From Porticoccus sp. (GTDB lineage Bacteria; Pseudomonadota; Gammaproteobacteria; Pseudomonadales; Porticoccaceae): a DNA stretch of 10,393 nucleotides. Below are positions 1-7,237 of this stretch, piece after piece. The stretch is taken from positions 1 to 10,393 of the forward strand of contig DRHD01000117.1 of assembly GCA_011049795.1 (NCBI GenBank), given 5' to 3'. Under the pieces are notes generated by a model. It saw only the letters and a program-made list of their open reading frames with translations. It ran no database searches and was not told the origin of the DNA. Numbering within the stretch: the first letter of the stretch is position 1; every line of letters begins with the position of its first letter. The translations under genes and the position numbers were made by a program.

Positions 1-65
1 ATTTTACCACCGCCATCATTGTAGGCTTTTACAAACTCCATTAGAGCCTGCCGCATGTTGGGAGA
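1..65. repeat. Direct copy of an internal chemoreceptor segment (copy of 1349-1413)
   Basis: Base-by-base comparison shows 65 of 65 identities with 1349-1413, in the same orientation. In the MCP reading direction it encodes roughly residues 74-95 of the receptor below. Identity stops at base 66 (t here, g at 1414). The segment runs off the left edge, so its true length is unknown. Its last 8 bases (58-65, TTGGGAGA) are shared with the inverted copy next to it. Confidence 0.95.
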
Positions 66-146
66 TATTGGCAGAATTCTACGGTTCACAAATCAACAAT
101 ATTGTTACAGGCAATGAATGGTACGATTTGTTTCTGATCAATCCCA
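58..146. repeat. Inverted copy of an internal chemoreceptor segment (reverse complement of 1248-1336)
   Basis: All 89 bases equal the reverse complement of 1248-1336. Identity ends at base 57 on one side and base 147 on the other. The peptide ILAEFYGSQINNIVTGNEW can therefore be read on the plus strand here and on the minus strand inside the receptor gene. The junction with the direct copy lies in the 8-bp shared stretch TTGGGAGA. The junction at 146/147 joins the inverted copy to the authentic receptor reading frame. Confidence 0.95.
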
Positions 147-1632
147 TTGTGCTATCCAACTCCACTGCTAACTGTTGGATTCCTGCCACTGTTTGGTCGA
201 CAGCTTTACTGCTATCCATAACTCGCATAGCAGCCTCTTCAGCTGCAAGAGAAGCCTCAGTAGTATTGCTCGATACCTCATCGACTGTCGCGCTCATCTC
301 AGTAATTGCTGTTGCTACCATGTCCGTAGCACGATGTTGCTCCACCATATTTTTGTTGGTTTGCTCGGTAATTACCGACAACTCCTCAGCAGCAGCGGCT
401 TGTTGATCGGCGGAGCTGGATATATGCTCAACCATATCATGTAACTTAGTCACCATACTCTGCATCGCTTTTTGCAGCGTTCCTACCTCGTCCGACTGGG
501 TGAGATCTATGTTGATCGTGAGGTCGCCATTTGCTATCGCCTCGGCGGATTGCGATACCTTGATCACTGCACGACTGATATTGCGTGCGACCAAAAAACC
601 TACCACCAGTATTACCAGCGCAGAAGCCGATACCAATAATATTGCAGTACTACGTAGTTTTTGTGCCGGCGCAAATGCTTCAGCCTCGTCGATCTCGACC
701 AGTAATGCCCAGTTGTTATTGCCAAATTTAAAAGGCGAATAAGCAGATAATACCGGGTTACCGTTGTAATCCATCACAATTTCAGACCCAGTTTCCCCCC
801 GCAGAGCGGCATTAGATGCATGACTATCAACACCATTTTTATCGACGGTACCCACAAAGGAGGCCAGTACTGAATGCCCCGTGGGATCAAGGAATGAATC
901 GGAGCGCATCCGCCTATCCGCCCCCACAAGATATGATTCTCCGGTAGCTCCCATACCTTCACGCTGTTGCATGATGTGATTGATTTTGTCCAAATGAATT
1001 TGAAAAGCTAAGTAACCGACAAGGCCACCACCATACTCCTCCTCATCATGTACCTTAGCGACCATAAATGCCGCTGGTTTATTATTAGAAGGCGCGTAGG
1101 GTGCAAAATCGGAGACAATAATTTCTGCGCCGCTCAAATCAGCGGCTTGCTGGAAAGCATTAGCAAAGCTGGAATTGTTCAGACTAGAGTTAGTGATACT
1201 CATTCCCAGGTCGGACTGCTTAGCATCGGTATAGACAATGACACCGTTGGGATTGATCAGAAACAAATCGTACCATTCATTGCCTGTAACAATATTGTTG
1301 ATTTGTGAACCGTAGAATTCTGCCAATATCTCCCAATCTTCGGTTTTTATTTTACCACCGCCATCATTGTAGGCTTTTACAAACTCCATTAGAGCCTGCC
1401 GCATGTTGGGAGAGCTTAACGTTACACGAAAAGCGGCTTGCATCGAGGCAACATAGTCCTCTACCTGGCTCTTCTTGATAGCTCGTACAGACTCCAGCTG
1501 ATTAAAGGCCAGAGTATGCAGTGCATCACTGGCAGTTTTAACACTGTAAGTGGCAAATAACACCAGGGGGATCAATGCCAACACTAAAAACGCGACAATG
1601 AGTTTATGATTAAGCTTGGAAAATTTGAACAT
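79..1632 (-). CDS. Methyl-accepting chemotaxis protein (dCache-HAMP), 3' end lost at a rearrangement junction
   Basis: Transmembrane chemoreceptor: it senses a periplasmic ligand and would signal through CheW/CheA. The order is TM1 about residues 11-30; a periplasmic dCache-type domain about 35-325, with the family-typical YDLFLINPNGVIVYTDAKQSDLG and GESYLVGADRRMRSDSF stretches; TM2 about 328-349; HAMP about 350-402, including the conserved SDEVGTL; then the start of the coiled-coil signalling domain. Residues 1-495 (down to base 148) look authentic. Residues 496-517 come from an inverted copy of the gene's own sensor segment and are not receptor sequence. The conserved hairpin tip (the E-Q-T-N-L-L-A-L-N-A-A-I-E-A-A region) and the second methylation helix are missing, so this product could not signal. 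The ATG at 1632 has an AGGGG Shine-Dalgarno sequence and lies 29 bp after the kinase gene, so the two are probably co-transcribed. The ligand cannot be predicted. Confidence 0.9.
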   Translation of the reverse strand: MFKFSKLNHKLIVAFLVLALIPLVLFATYSVKTASDALHTLAFNQLESVRAIKKSQVEDYVASMQAAFRVTLSSPNMRQALMEFVKAYNDGGGKIKTEDWEILAEFYGSQINNIVTGNEWYDLFLINPNGVIVYTDAKQSDLGMSITNSSLNNSSFANAFQQAADLSGAEIIVSDFAPYAPSNNKPAAFMVAKVHDEEEYGGGLVGYLAFQIHLDKINHIMQQREGMGATGESYLVGADRRMRSDSFLDPTGHSVLASFVGTVDKNGVDSHASNAALRGETGSEIVMDYNGNPVLSAYSPFKFGNNNWALLVEIDEAEAFAPAQKLRSTAILLVSASALVILVVGFLVARNISRAVIKVSQSAEAIANGDLTINIDLTQSDEVGTLQKAMQSMVTKLHDMVEHISSSADQQAAAAEELSVITEQTNKNMVEQHRATDMVATAITEMSATVDEVSSNTTEASLAAEEAAMRVMDSSKAVDQTVAGIQQLAVELDSTMGLIRNKSYHSLPVTILLICEP

Positions 1633-1661
1633 AGTTAACCCCTAACTTCATTGCTTAGAAC

Positions 1662-2441
1662 TTACAGAACAGGAACATCAACGTAAGGGCAAAGAACCTT
1701 AACTTGAGTGCCCTGCCCTTTTGTAGAAGAATAAGAAAGAATAAACCCATGAATTGATACGGCGCTCAGAATAGCTCTTGTGCCTAGCCCATGGACTTTA
1801 CCGTCGCCTAGCTGTTTCAAAAGCAGCTTATTAACTTCATCTTCACTCATACCACTGCCATTGTCGGTAAAAACAACAATGAAGCAGTAATCTTTCATTT
1901 CGTAATGGGCTCGTATCTTGGTAGCCCCTGCATTTATAGCATTGCTGATAATATTTTCTCGTAGACTGGAAATTTCTCCTTGATTAATAGAAAAATATTT
2001 ATCCTCACTCCCTAAACTGTAGGAGTAAGTTATTTCTATTGGATGTTTTTTATTCAGCCCCTCATATTCTTTTGGCATGTACTCCTTTAGCTGGGTAAAA
2101 ACTGAAGTAGCAACCAGGCCACCATCATTTTCATTGCCTTTTTTATTATTATTTGGACGTTCCTGACAATCGGTTTCTATTGAAATTGATATTTCTTTTG
2201 AAGCTTCTATGGCATGATTCAATCCCTCAATCGCCCCTGCAATACACTCCCGACATGACAATTCATCGTTTTCGTTAGATAAAAGATATAAAAATGACAA
2301 AGCGCCACCTATACTATTTCTTAGGTCGTGCACTTTAAAAGCCAGGTCAGTACTGCCCTGGTTATGCTGATCTTCTCCGTCTTTAATGGAGCCATGGACG
2401 AGAGTACTAATAGGGTTACTGTGTGTAATATTTTGAATCAT
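1662..2441 (-). CDS. Standalone soluble histidine kinase (HisKA-like H-box plus HATPase_c)
   Basis: A 259-residue protein with no signal peptide, membrane segment, PAS or receiver domain. The probable phospho-acceptor is His38 in VHDLRNSIGG. It is followed by a helical dimerisation-like region to about residue 90, an Asn/Gly/Lys-rich linker (97-108), and an ATPase domain with the N-box ENIISNAINAG (162-172, Asn163/Asn167), G1 box FTDNGSGM (191-198, Asp193) and G2 box LGDGKVHGLGTRA (211-223). All ATP-binding boxes look intact. With no input domain it must get its signal from a partner. The MCP starts 29 bp downstream, and no response regulator lies in the window. The ATG at 2441 has no clear Shine-Dalgarno sequence nearby; an AGGAG sits about 30 nt upstream, in front of a possible 7-codon leader. 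The gene looks more AT-rich than its neighbours. Catalytic type is well supported; its pathway is unknown. Confidence 0.85.
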   Translation of the reverse strand: MIQNITHSNPISTLVHGSIKDGEDQHNQGSTDLAFKVHDLRNSIGGALSFLYLLSNENDELSCRECIAGAIEGLNHAIEASKEISISIETDCQERPNNNKKGNENDGGLVATSVFTQLKEYMPKEYEGLNKKHPIEITYSYSLGSEDKYFSINQGEISSLRENIISNAINAGATKIRAHYEMKDYCFIVVFTDNGSGMSEDEVNKLLLKQLGDGKVHGLGTRAILSAVSIHGFILSYSSTKGQGTQVKVLCPYVDVPVL

Positions 2442-2718
2442 AACAATCTAAAAATGTTCAATGAACAAATCTCCTGTTAGATTAAAACCAACAAAATTCG
2501 TGAAAGCCGTAAATATTCATTTCAAAAAAAGATCTCTTCTACTTTTCCACAATTGAAAATTTTCTCCCCGTAGTGAATGCTATCCCTTTGCGCTATCACA
2601 ACCGAAAGAACTCTCATCGCAAATCGGTGACGAGCCATCATATAGCGACACCTGTCTTACACCAATAACCGCAGCAACTATGGGCACAGTAGAATCACTC
2701 TTTGAACAGAAGGGTAAA

Positions 2719-2734
2719 TGCAAAAAACAGGCCA
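2719..2734 (-). promoter_or_regulatory. Candidate sigma-54 (-24/-12) promoter for kinase-MCP operon
   Basis: On the minus strand the sequence reads TGGCCTGTTTTTTGCA. The sigma-54 consensus is TGGCACG-N4-TTGC, so there are two mismatches, and the invariant GG and GC are exactly 10 bp apart. A start site about 12 nt downstream (near 2708) would give a leader of roughly 265 nt before the kinase ATG at 2441. It points at the kinase-MCP pair and lies in an otherwise AT-rich gap. One motif match in 10 kb can arise by chance, so this is a candidate only. Confidence 0.42.
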
Positions 2735-2840
2735 ATCTGTAAGTCGTTGTTTTAAAATAACTTTCTAAAAGCTGCTTAGAATTTGATCAGCATTTGGTTT
2801 AATTAATCTTACGAGAAAAATATCTTTTGATGATTTGGTG

Positions 2841-2860
2841 ATTTGCTAAGTTGAGCAAAT
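2841..2860. promoter_or_regulatory. Inverted repeat, possible enhancer-binding-protein site
   Basis: ATTTGCT-N6-AGCAAAT is a perfect 7-bp inverted repeat with a 6-bp spacer (AAGTTG). Its centre is about 124 bp upstream of the sigma-54-like element in the minus-strand direction, the range where upstream activator sites for sigma-54 activators usually lie. The operator shape is seen in the sequence; the regulator is unknown. Confidence 0.35.
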
Positions 2861-2969
2861 TAAGAACTGAGCCTTGCAGGCATATATAAAGGTACAACTT
2901 ATTGTCGGGGTTTATTTTAGTACCAGCTTATTGCTGTTAGACCTGCACTCTAGAACAAAAGACTCACAG

Positions 2970-3896
2970 TTATTCAGGCGACAAATAGGGGATGAGCTGT
3001 GATTCTACTGACCGGTATTGCCGCTCAAAATACTCCAACATTTTTCGATCCATTATTATTGGTTCGCCATAAACTGGGTTCGCCATCAAATGGGCAGTCG
3101 CCGGAGTTTTACCGAAGGACAACAACGCATTTTGAAAGCTGTTTATATACTCAGCGTCTAAGTCTTTCCTTGCCAGGATGGCTACACCGCCCCAAGTGTC
3201 ATCAGGAACGGGAATATCGACAACTGTTAACAGCCCCCTGGATGTTTCCGGCATGTTTTCTATCAAACTTGATGTCATTACTCCCGCTTCGCATTGACCA
3301 GAAAGTACCTTCATCGCGACATCTTGATAGGTCGCTAAATGTAGAGCCTGATAGTCCACAAATGGGCTTAGCCCAAGCGTGACCAACCATTCCTTGCCTA
3401 AGATAGATAACATCGCTATTTCATGAGCCATAGCAATACATTTATTACGCAATTCAACAATATCTTTTATCCCCAGATCCTTGCGATAAATTAACGTGGG
3501 GGTAACTTTCAAATTTATGGCAATCACAGGCTGAGCGCCATAGCTGTTAATCAACAGCGGAATAAAATGGTCGGGAACCAGATATAAATCGTAGAGTTCG
3601 TTGGAGCTGTCGGTGAGCAACGCGCCAAAGCTTTGAGAGGGTGAAATATTAACGATCATCCCTGTCTGCGTACGGATATGCTCTCGAAAGGGCTGCCACC
3701 ATCCACGGACAAGTTTGGGCTTAAAGAAAGGCATGCTCCTAAGGGTAAATTCCTTGCCAGCGATAGGCTCTGGCTTCTCCGCCATGATCGTTTGCGATAA
3801 GCCTGTTAGCACAATAAGCAAGACCGCCAACAACGGCAGGCGTCCATATTTGGTTGCTTTGGCTACTATCCGTTTTCGCACAAGACCGGCAAACAT
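2970..3896 (-). CDS. PhnD-like periplasmic substrate-binding protein
   Basis: A 308-residue secreted protein of the phosphate/phosphonate-type solute-binding family (PhnD-like, type II periplasmic binding fold). I chose the ATG at 3896, which has an AAGGG Shine-Dalgarno sequence. A longer form from a TTG at 3956 adds 20 residues but has no ribosome site. The signal peptide has a basic n-region (residues 7-19), hydrophobic core (about 20-34) and probable cleavage after Ala39 (TIMA/EKP). Family-typical features are the early LRSMPFFKPKLVRGWWQPF segment, YDLYLVPDHFIPLL (102-115), a hinge near residues 148-170, and CEAGVMTSS (202-210). No ABC permease or ATPase gene is adjacent, so it may serve sensing rather than uptake; the kinase and chemoreceptor genes lie next on the same strand. 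Ligand class is not predictable: family members bind phosphonates, phosphite, thiamine and other small molecules. Confidence 0.75.
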   Translation of the reverse strand: MFAGLVRKRIVAKATKYGRLPLLAVLLIVLTGLSQTIMAEKPEPIAGKEFTLRSMPFFKPKLVRGWWQPFREHIRTQTGMIVNISPSQSFGALLTDSSNELYDLYLVPDHFIPLLINSYGAQPVIAINLKVTPTLIYRKDLGIKDIVELRNKCIAMAHEIAMLSILGKEWLVTLGLSPFVDYQALHLATYQDVAMKVLSGQCEAGVMTSSLIENMPETSRGLLTVVDIPVPDDTWGGVAILARKDLDAEYINSFQNALLSFGKTPATAHLMANPVYGEPIIMDRKMLEYFERQYRSVESQLIPYLSPE

Positions 3897-3983
3897 TGAT
3901 GAAATCCCTTCAACTGGTTTATATCCAACCGTAGCAGGATAAATGAAGAGGAGCAATCTTGTTTATATTGAAGCTCTACCAAA

Positions 3984-3997
3984 AAGGCTCTAGCCTT
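3984..3997 (-). terminator. Small hairpin with T-run on the minus strand
   Basis: On the minus strand AAGGC-TAGA-GCCTT forms a 5-bp stem with a 4-nt loop, and the T-run of five overlaps the end of the stem. It lies 88 bp upstream of the binding-protein ATG. It could end read-through from the lyase gene, but the stem is short. Confidence 0.25.
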
Positions 3998-4078
3998 AAC
4001 AAAGATATAACGAAGTATAAATCCAGGGAAAAGGAGTCGTTGAAGCCGATGGGAATCGAGGGATTGTCACAATAAACC

Positions 4079-4105
4079 CCCGCCCCTGCGTAATACAGGG
4101 ATGGG
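4079..4105 (-). terminator. Probable Rho-independent terminator of the lyase gene
   Basis: On the minus strand CCC-AT-CCCTG, a 7-nt loop (TATTACG), then CAGGG-GC-GGG form an 8-bp GC-rich stem with a 2x2 internal mismatch, followed by GGTTTATT. It begins about 90 bp after the lyase stop codon. The U-tract is imperfect, hence moderate confidence. Confidence 0.45.
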
Positions 4106-4194
4106 ACTTTATCAGAAGTGCCTTATAGGGCGTTGTTAACTCCTTAGCTTTTAATCACTTTAAACGCTAAAAGAAATAGGTGATTGAGCTTGGG

Positions 4195-6867
4195 TTAATC
4201 CAGCTTAACCACTTCCAGCGCAGCAATCATTGGTTCTTCTACGCTTTCGTTAGTGGTGTCCCAATCGTAACGTTTCAGATCAACGTTTAACATGCCGTCG
4301 GTAATGATGACGGGAACTTCAAGAATATAAGCCGCTTGTGGGCCGACTTCTTCCACCACATCCAGGTCGTCAGCAACCACATCATCTTCGACCAGAACAT
4401 CAAACCTACGGGCACCGGCGAAACGACGCTCAAGCTCTGCAAAGTGTAAACGTACCATATAATTACCGTTAGGCACGGGCGTTGTTGTACCAAGGCTTTC
4501 ACCATGCAAACCATATCGATTGGTGCGGTAAATTTCTGGTGTCTGGGTGTTGGCAATGTAGCCGTCTTTATATTCGGAATCCTTACCGTCCACCAAATGA
4601 TAGTTACTCGCCGCTTGTACAAACACCACGCGACGCTCGTTATCGTGCTCGATGCCACCACCGAGGTTAAGGGCGATGAGAGGCAGCTTATCAATCTGGT
4701 CGCTTATCAGGGTGACACTGGTGTCTACCGCGTCATGGGTTTGTGACAAGCCTGCCAGGCCCTTGAAGTACAAACCGCCATACATCTCGGTGCCTGAGCC
4801 GGGTGCATTTGTTGAATTATCTGATTTTTTCTTAACTTCCGGGAAATCGGTACCACGGTAGTTGGTATAATGGTGATGAACCATATTCCAGACGGCACGG
4901 GAATGACCACGCTGATCTGTACTCATATGGGTTTCTCGGCCATAGGTGGCACTGCCATTGGGGTGAAAGGTATTGGTATGCATCTGGAACGGCACCTCAT
5001 CAATGTTTTCAAAGTTGTACAGTGCAAAGTGTTCAAACGCACGGCCAATGGAGTAGTGTTCCCCTTCCCACAAATCGATGCCCTGGTTAAAGGCAATTTG
5101 CGCCAGTTGTGCGGCCGCCAGAATCCCCATCTGGGCGTGTAATTGATCACGGGTGGATTCGTGGTTTTGGCCGTTAGGCAGTAAATAAATGTCCAATCGG
5201 GCGTCGTCTTTTATCGGGCTGCTTTGGTGAAAGTGACGGACGGTTTCAAGGAACAGCGCCTTGTCATCCAGCCATACGGCAATCGCCAATAAAGAGTAGC
5301 CTTCGGCCAATTGCCAGTTGCCACCAAAAGTAACGGAGTAGTCTTTCAGATCGTCAACGAACAATCGGCGTGTGGCTTCACTAAAGTCATCTTGCTCTGA
5401 CTGTGGCCAACTAGTGCCCCAACTACGCAGTAGATCCGCCGCATGATACAGGTGCCCGATATGAATTCCAGCCACTAATTTCGAAGGGCCATTAGGAGTA
5501 TAAGACTCTACAGCAGAAAATTTATTAAACAAGGCAATGACATTTTGTTCCGCTTCGGCATTACCCGTTAAAATAAAGTCATTGACGTAACGGTTAGCGG
5601 CGGTCGCGCAAGTGACGTACATGTTTTTAATATCGTTGTTGCTGCCGTCGCTATTCGCGGCAATATGTGTGGGTGGGTTGCAGTTGTCCACGATTGCGTC
5701 GGCCTTATAATGCATCATGCTGTTATAAATATCATCGCGCTCCCCGGCGTTATAACTGGCGACCAGGTCATCCAGCATTTCCTGGCTGAGGAAAACACCT
5801 GGGTGCTGAATTTCAAAGTTTTCACCATTAGTGGCGTCATTCGGGAAAATATCATTGCCGTCGCGAATGCCGTCACCATCGGTGTCTACCGATGCGGTCT
5901 GATCAAACGGCAGAGCATCGTTATAGTTTAAAACGCCGTCATTATCAGTATCGGTATCGGTGTCGTCGGCAACGCCATCCAGGTCATGGTCGGATGCAGG
6001 GATATCACCAACTAACAAGGCGTTACCCCAAATCACGCGGTCGTTACCGCCATTACCACCATCGGTGACCTCCAGAGTCATCTCACGGGCGCCGGTGACA
6101 TCAAGAGTCAGATGAATAGTCGGGATATCTTGGTAGGTTATCTCGCTGGTATAAGCTTTTTCATTATCAAGATACACATGAAATTGTGCGGAGGCGTTAA
6201 CACCCAGGTAGGTGCCTAGGTCGGCCTTAAAGGTATGATAGCGCTCATCCAGTGCAACGGTCATGACACTGTGGGGGTAGACAGCCACTCCTTTATAATA
6301 TTCCTGGCCGTTGATATTAAGAACATCGTCTTGATTATCCTGGTTGCGGACGTTACCGCCATGGCCACTTTGTTCATACAGCCAATCCATATCGCTGATT
6401 ATTTCAACAAAAGTACCTACCGGATCCTCAACCCCGTCGTTATCGTTATCCGTATCGACATTATCTCCTATACCATCACCGTCGGTATCCGCAGACTCAC
6501 TGGTGTCTAGAGGGAAGGCATCTTCATTGTCCCCAACACCGTCATTGTCATCGTCCGTGTCACAAGCATCGCCTAGCTTATCAAAATCATAATCCTGCTG
6601 ATCAATATTGGAGACTAAGGGGCAGTTATCGATGTCGTCGTCGATACCGTCATTGTCTTTGTCATCGTCGCCATTTACGTTATTGCTAGTTCCGTCCTGA
6701 TCGTTATCATCCTGATCCTCTGCACCACTCTGGTCATCAGTAACTGGAGACGTTTGGCCACCGCTAGCGTCAGCCGATTCACCATCGGAACCTCCGCCAC
6801 CGCCCCCACACGCGACAATAATGAGAAGCATCGCCATAACTGAGAATATTTTAAAGTATGACTTCAT
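4195..6867 (-). CDS. Surface lipoprotein polysaccharide lyase: TSP3 - NPCBM - TSP3 - alginate-lyase-like - malectin-like
   Basis: An 890-residue outer-surface enzyme, probably cleaving an acidic polysaccharide such as alginate by beta-elimination. I chose the ATG at 6867 because it begins a clean lipoprotein signal peptide (MKSYFKIFSVMAMLLIIVAC) with the lipid-bearing Cys20 before a Gly6 tract; an in-frame ATG at 6951 would put 28 residues ahead of it. Then come an acidic linker; calcium-binding thrombospondin type-3 repeats (D-x-D-x-D-G) about 65-148; an NPCBM-like module about 150-288 (YKGVAVYPHS, TDGGNGGNDRVIWGNA); more TSP3 repeats about 293-343; an (alpha/alpha) domain of the alginate lyase superfamily about 353-700, with GGNWQLAEGYSLLAI (543-557 of the longer form) and NGQNHESTRDQLHAQMG (593-609); and a malectin-like domain about 730-890 (LNLGGG, NGNYMVRLHFAE, ARRFDVLVEDDVV). 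The candidate catalytic His/Tyr/Asn are not proven. No TonB-dependent transporter or SusCD genes adjoin it. The substrate is an inference. Confidence 0.8.
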   Translation of the reverse strand: MKSYFKIFSVMAMLLIIVACGGGGGGSDGESADASGGQTSPVTDDQSGAEDQDDNDQDGTSNNVNGDDDKDNDGIDDDIDNCPLVSNIDQQDYDFDKLGDACDTDDDNDGVGDNEDAFPLDTSESADTDGDGIGDNVDTDNDNDGVEDPVGTFVEIISDMDWLYEQSGHGGNVRNQDNQDDVLNINGQEYYKGVAVYPHSVMTVALDERYHTFKADLGTYLGVNASAQFHVYLDNEKAYTSEITYQDIPTIHLTLDVTGAREMTLEVTDGGNGGNDRVIWGNALLVGDIPASDHDLDGVADDTDTDTDNDGVLNYNDALPFDQTASVDTDGDGIRDGNDIFPNDATNGENFEIQHPGVFLSQEMLDDLVASYNAGERDDIYNSMMHYKADAIVDNCNPPTHIAANSDGSNNDIKNMYVTCATAANRYVNDFILTGNAEAEQNVIALFNKFSAVESYTPNGPSKLVAGIHIGHLYHAADLLRSWGTSWPQSEQDDFSEATRRLFVDDLKDYSVTFGGNWQLAEGYSLLAIAVWLDDKALFLETVRHFHQSSPIKDDARLDIYLLPNGQNHESTRDQLHAQMGILAAAQLAQIAFNQGIDLWEGEHYSIGRAFEHFALYNFENIDEVPFQMHTNTFHPNGSATYGRETHMSTDQRGHSRAVWNMVHHHYTNYRGTDFPEVKKKSDNSTNAPGSGTEMYGGLYFKGLAGLSQTHDAVDTSVTLISDQIDKLPLIALNLGGGIEHDNERRVVFVQAASNYHLVDGKDSEYKDGYIANTQTPEIYRTNRYGLHGESLGTTTPVPNGNYMVRLHFAELERRFAGARRFDVLVEDDVVADDLDVVEEVGPQAAYILEVPVIITDGMLNVDLKRYDWDTTNESVEEPMIAALEVVKLD

Positions 6868-7237
6868 ATAAATACACCCGTTGCTCGCTACTTTCTTCAC
6901 AGCCTCAAATGGCTGCCCATAGCGACAATTGGATTTCATTACTGCTGTCATACTAAAGCCCCAATAGTTTGTATAAGAACATTGCGTTCATATTAACTGC
7001 CACAATAGGGGGGCTGCGGAAACATTAGAATGCTGAATTCGGACATTTAGTGCTCAATTGAGGACAGACATCTGCGGAAAACCTCCAGCATCCCAAGGTT
7101 GATAAAGCTCCATAAATACATGACCAAACAAGTGGGAACATGTTATGCGCTAGTACTTCGCACCTCATTACGACTAATGCAGGAACGAGGTTTCATTGCA
7201 GAGGAATATTTAAAAAACACCACCTTGTCGATACAGC
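6868..7237. other. Intergenic region upstream of the lyase
   Basis: 370 bp in front of the lyase start. It holds a perfect 10-bp palindrome CTCAATTGAG (7052-7061), two similar elements CTGAATTCGGACA (about 7033-7045) and CTCAATTGAGGACA (7052-7065), and two CTGCGGAAA copies near 7014 and 7072. These could be regulator sites for the lyase, but no convincing -35/-10 pair was found. A 67-codon plus-strand stretch (7099-7302, TTG or internal ATG start) has no ribosome site or recognisable family. Confidence 0.35.

Larger units (their letters stand above)
2442..2969. other. AT-rich intergenic region upstream of the kinase-MCP pair
   Basis: A 528-bp gap between the binding-protein gene and the kinase gene. 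It contains a sigma-54-like promoter (2719-2734), an inverted repeat (2841-2860) and, near the binding-protein end, two similar 13-14 bp stretches (2892-2904 and 2920-2933, both ending CTTATTG). A 62-codon stop-free stretch exists on the plus strand (2557-2742) but has no credible start or known family. No tRNA or obvious structured RNA was seen. Confidence 0.5.

Noticed and set aside
68..406. Plus-strand open frame of 112 codons starting with MAEFYGSQINN
   Set aside because: Its first part is the inverted copy of the chemoreceptor sensor segment and the rest is antisense to the receptor signalling domain; it is a by-product of the rearrangement.
2557..2742. Plus-strand 62-codon stop-free stretch ending GKCKKQANL in the AT-rich gap
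   Set aside because: No start codon with a ribosome site and no recognisable family, and it overlaps the sigma-54-like element; a stretch of this length can arise by chance.
2891..2924. GGTAC/GTACC inverted repeat after the binding-protein gene as a terminator
   Set aside because: Only a 5-bp stem with a 24-nt loop and no clean T-run.
4153..4185. AATCAC/GTGATT inverted repeat close to the lyase stop codon as a terminator
   Set aside because: Six AT-rich base pairs around a 21-nt loop and no following T-run; the GC-rich hairpin at 4079-4105 is a better candidate.
4287..4694. Open frame of 135 codons inside the lyase gene
   Set aside because: A shadow frame within a strongly coding region; no motif or ribosome site.
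6400..6720. Repetitive GTC/ATC-rich stretch that looks like a tandem repeat or CRISPR-like array
   Set aside because: It is explained by the Asp/Gly-rich thrombospondin type-3 repeats of the lyase; units are irregular and in frame.
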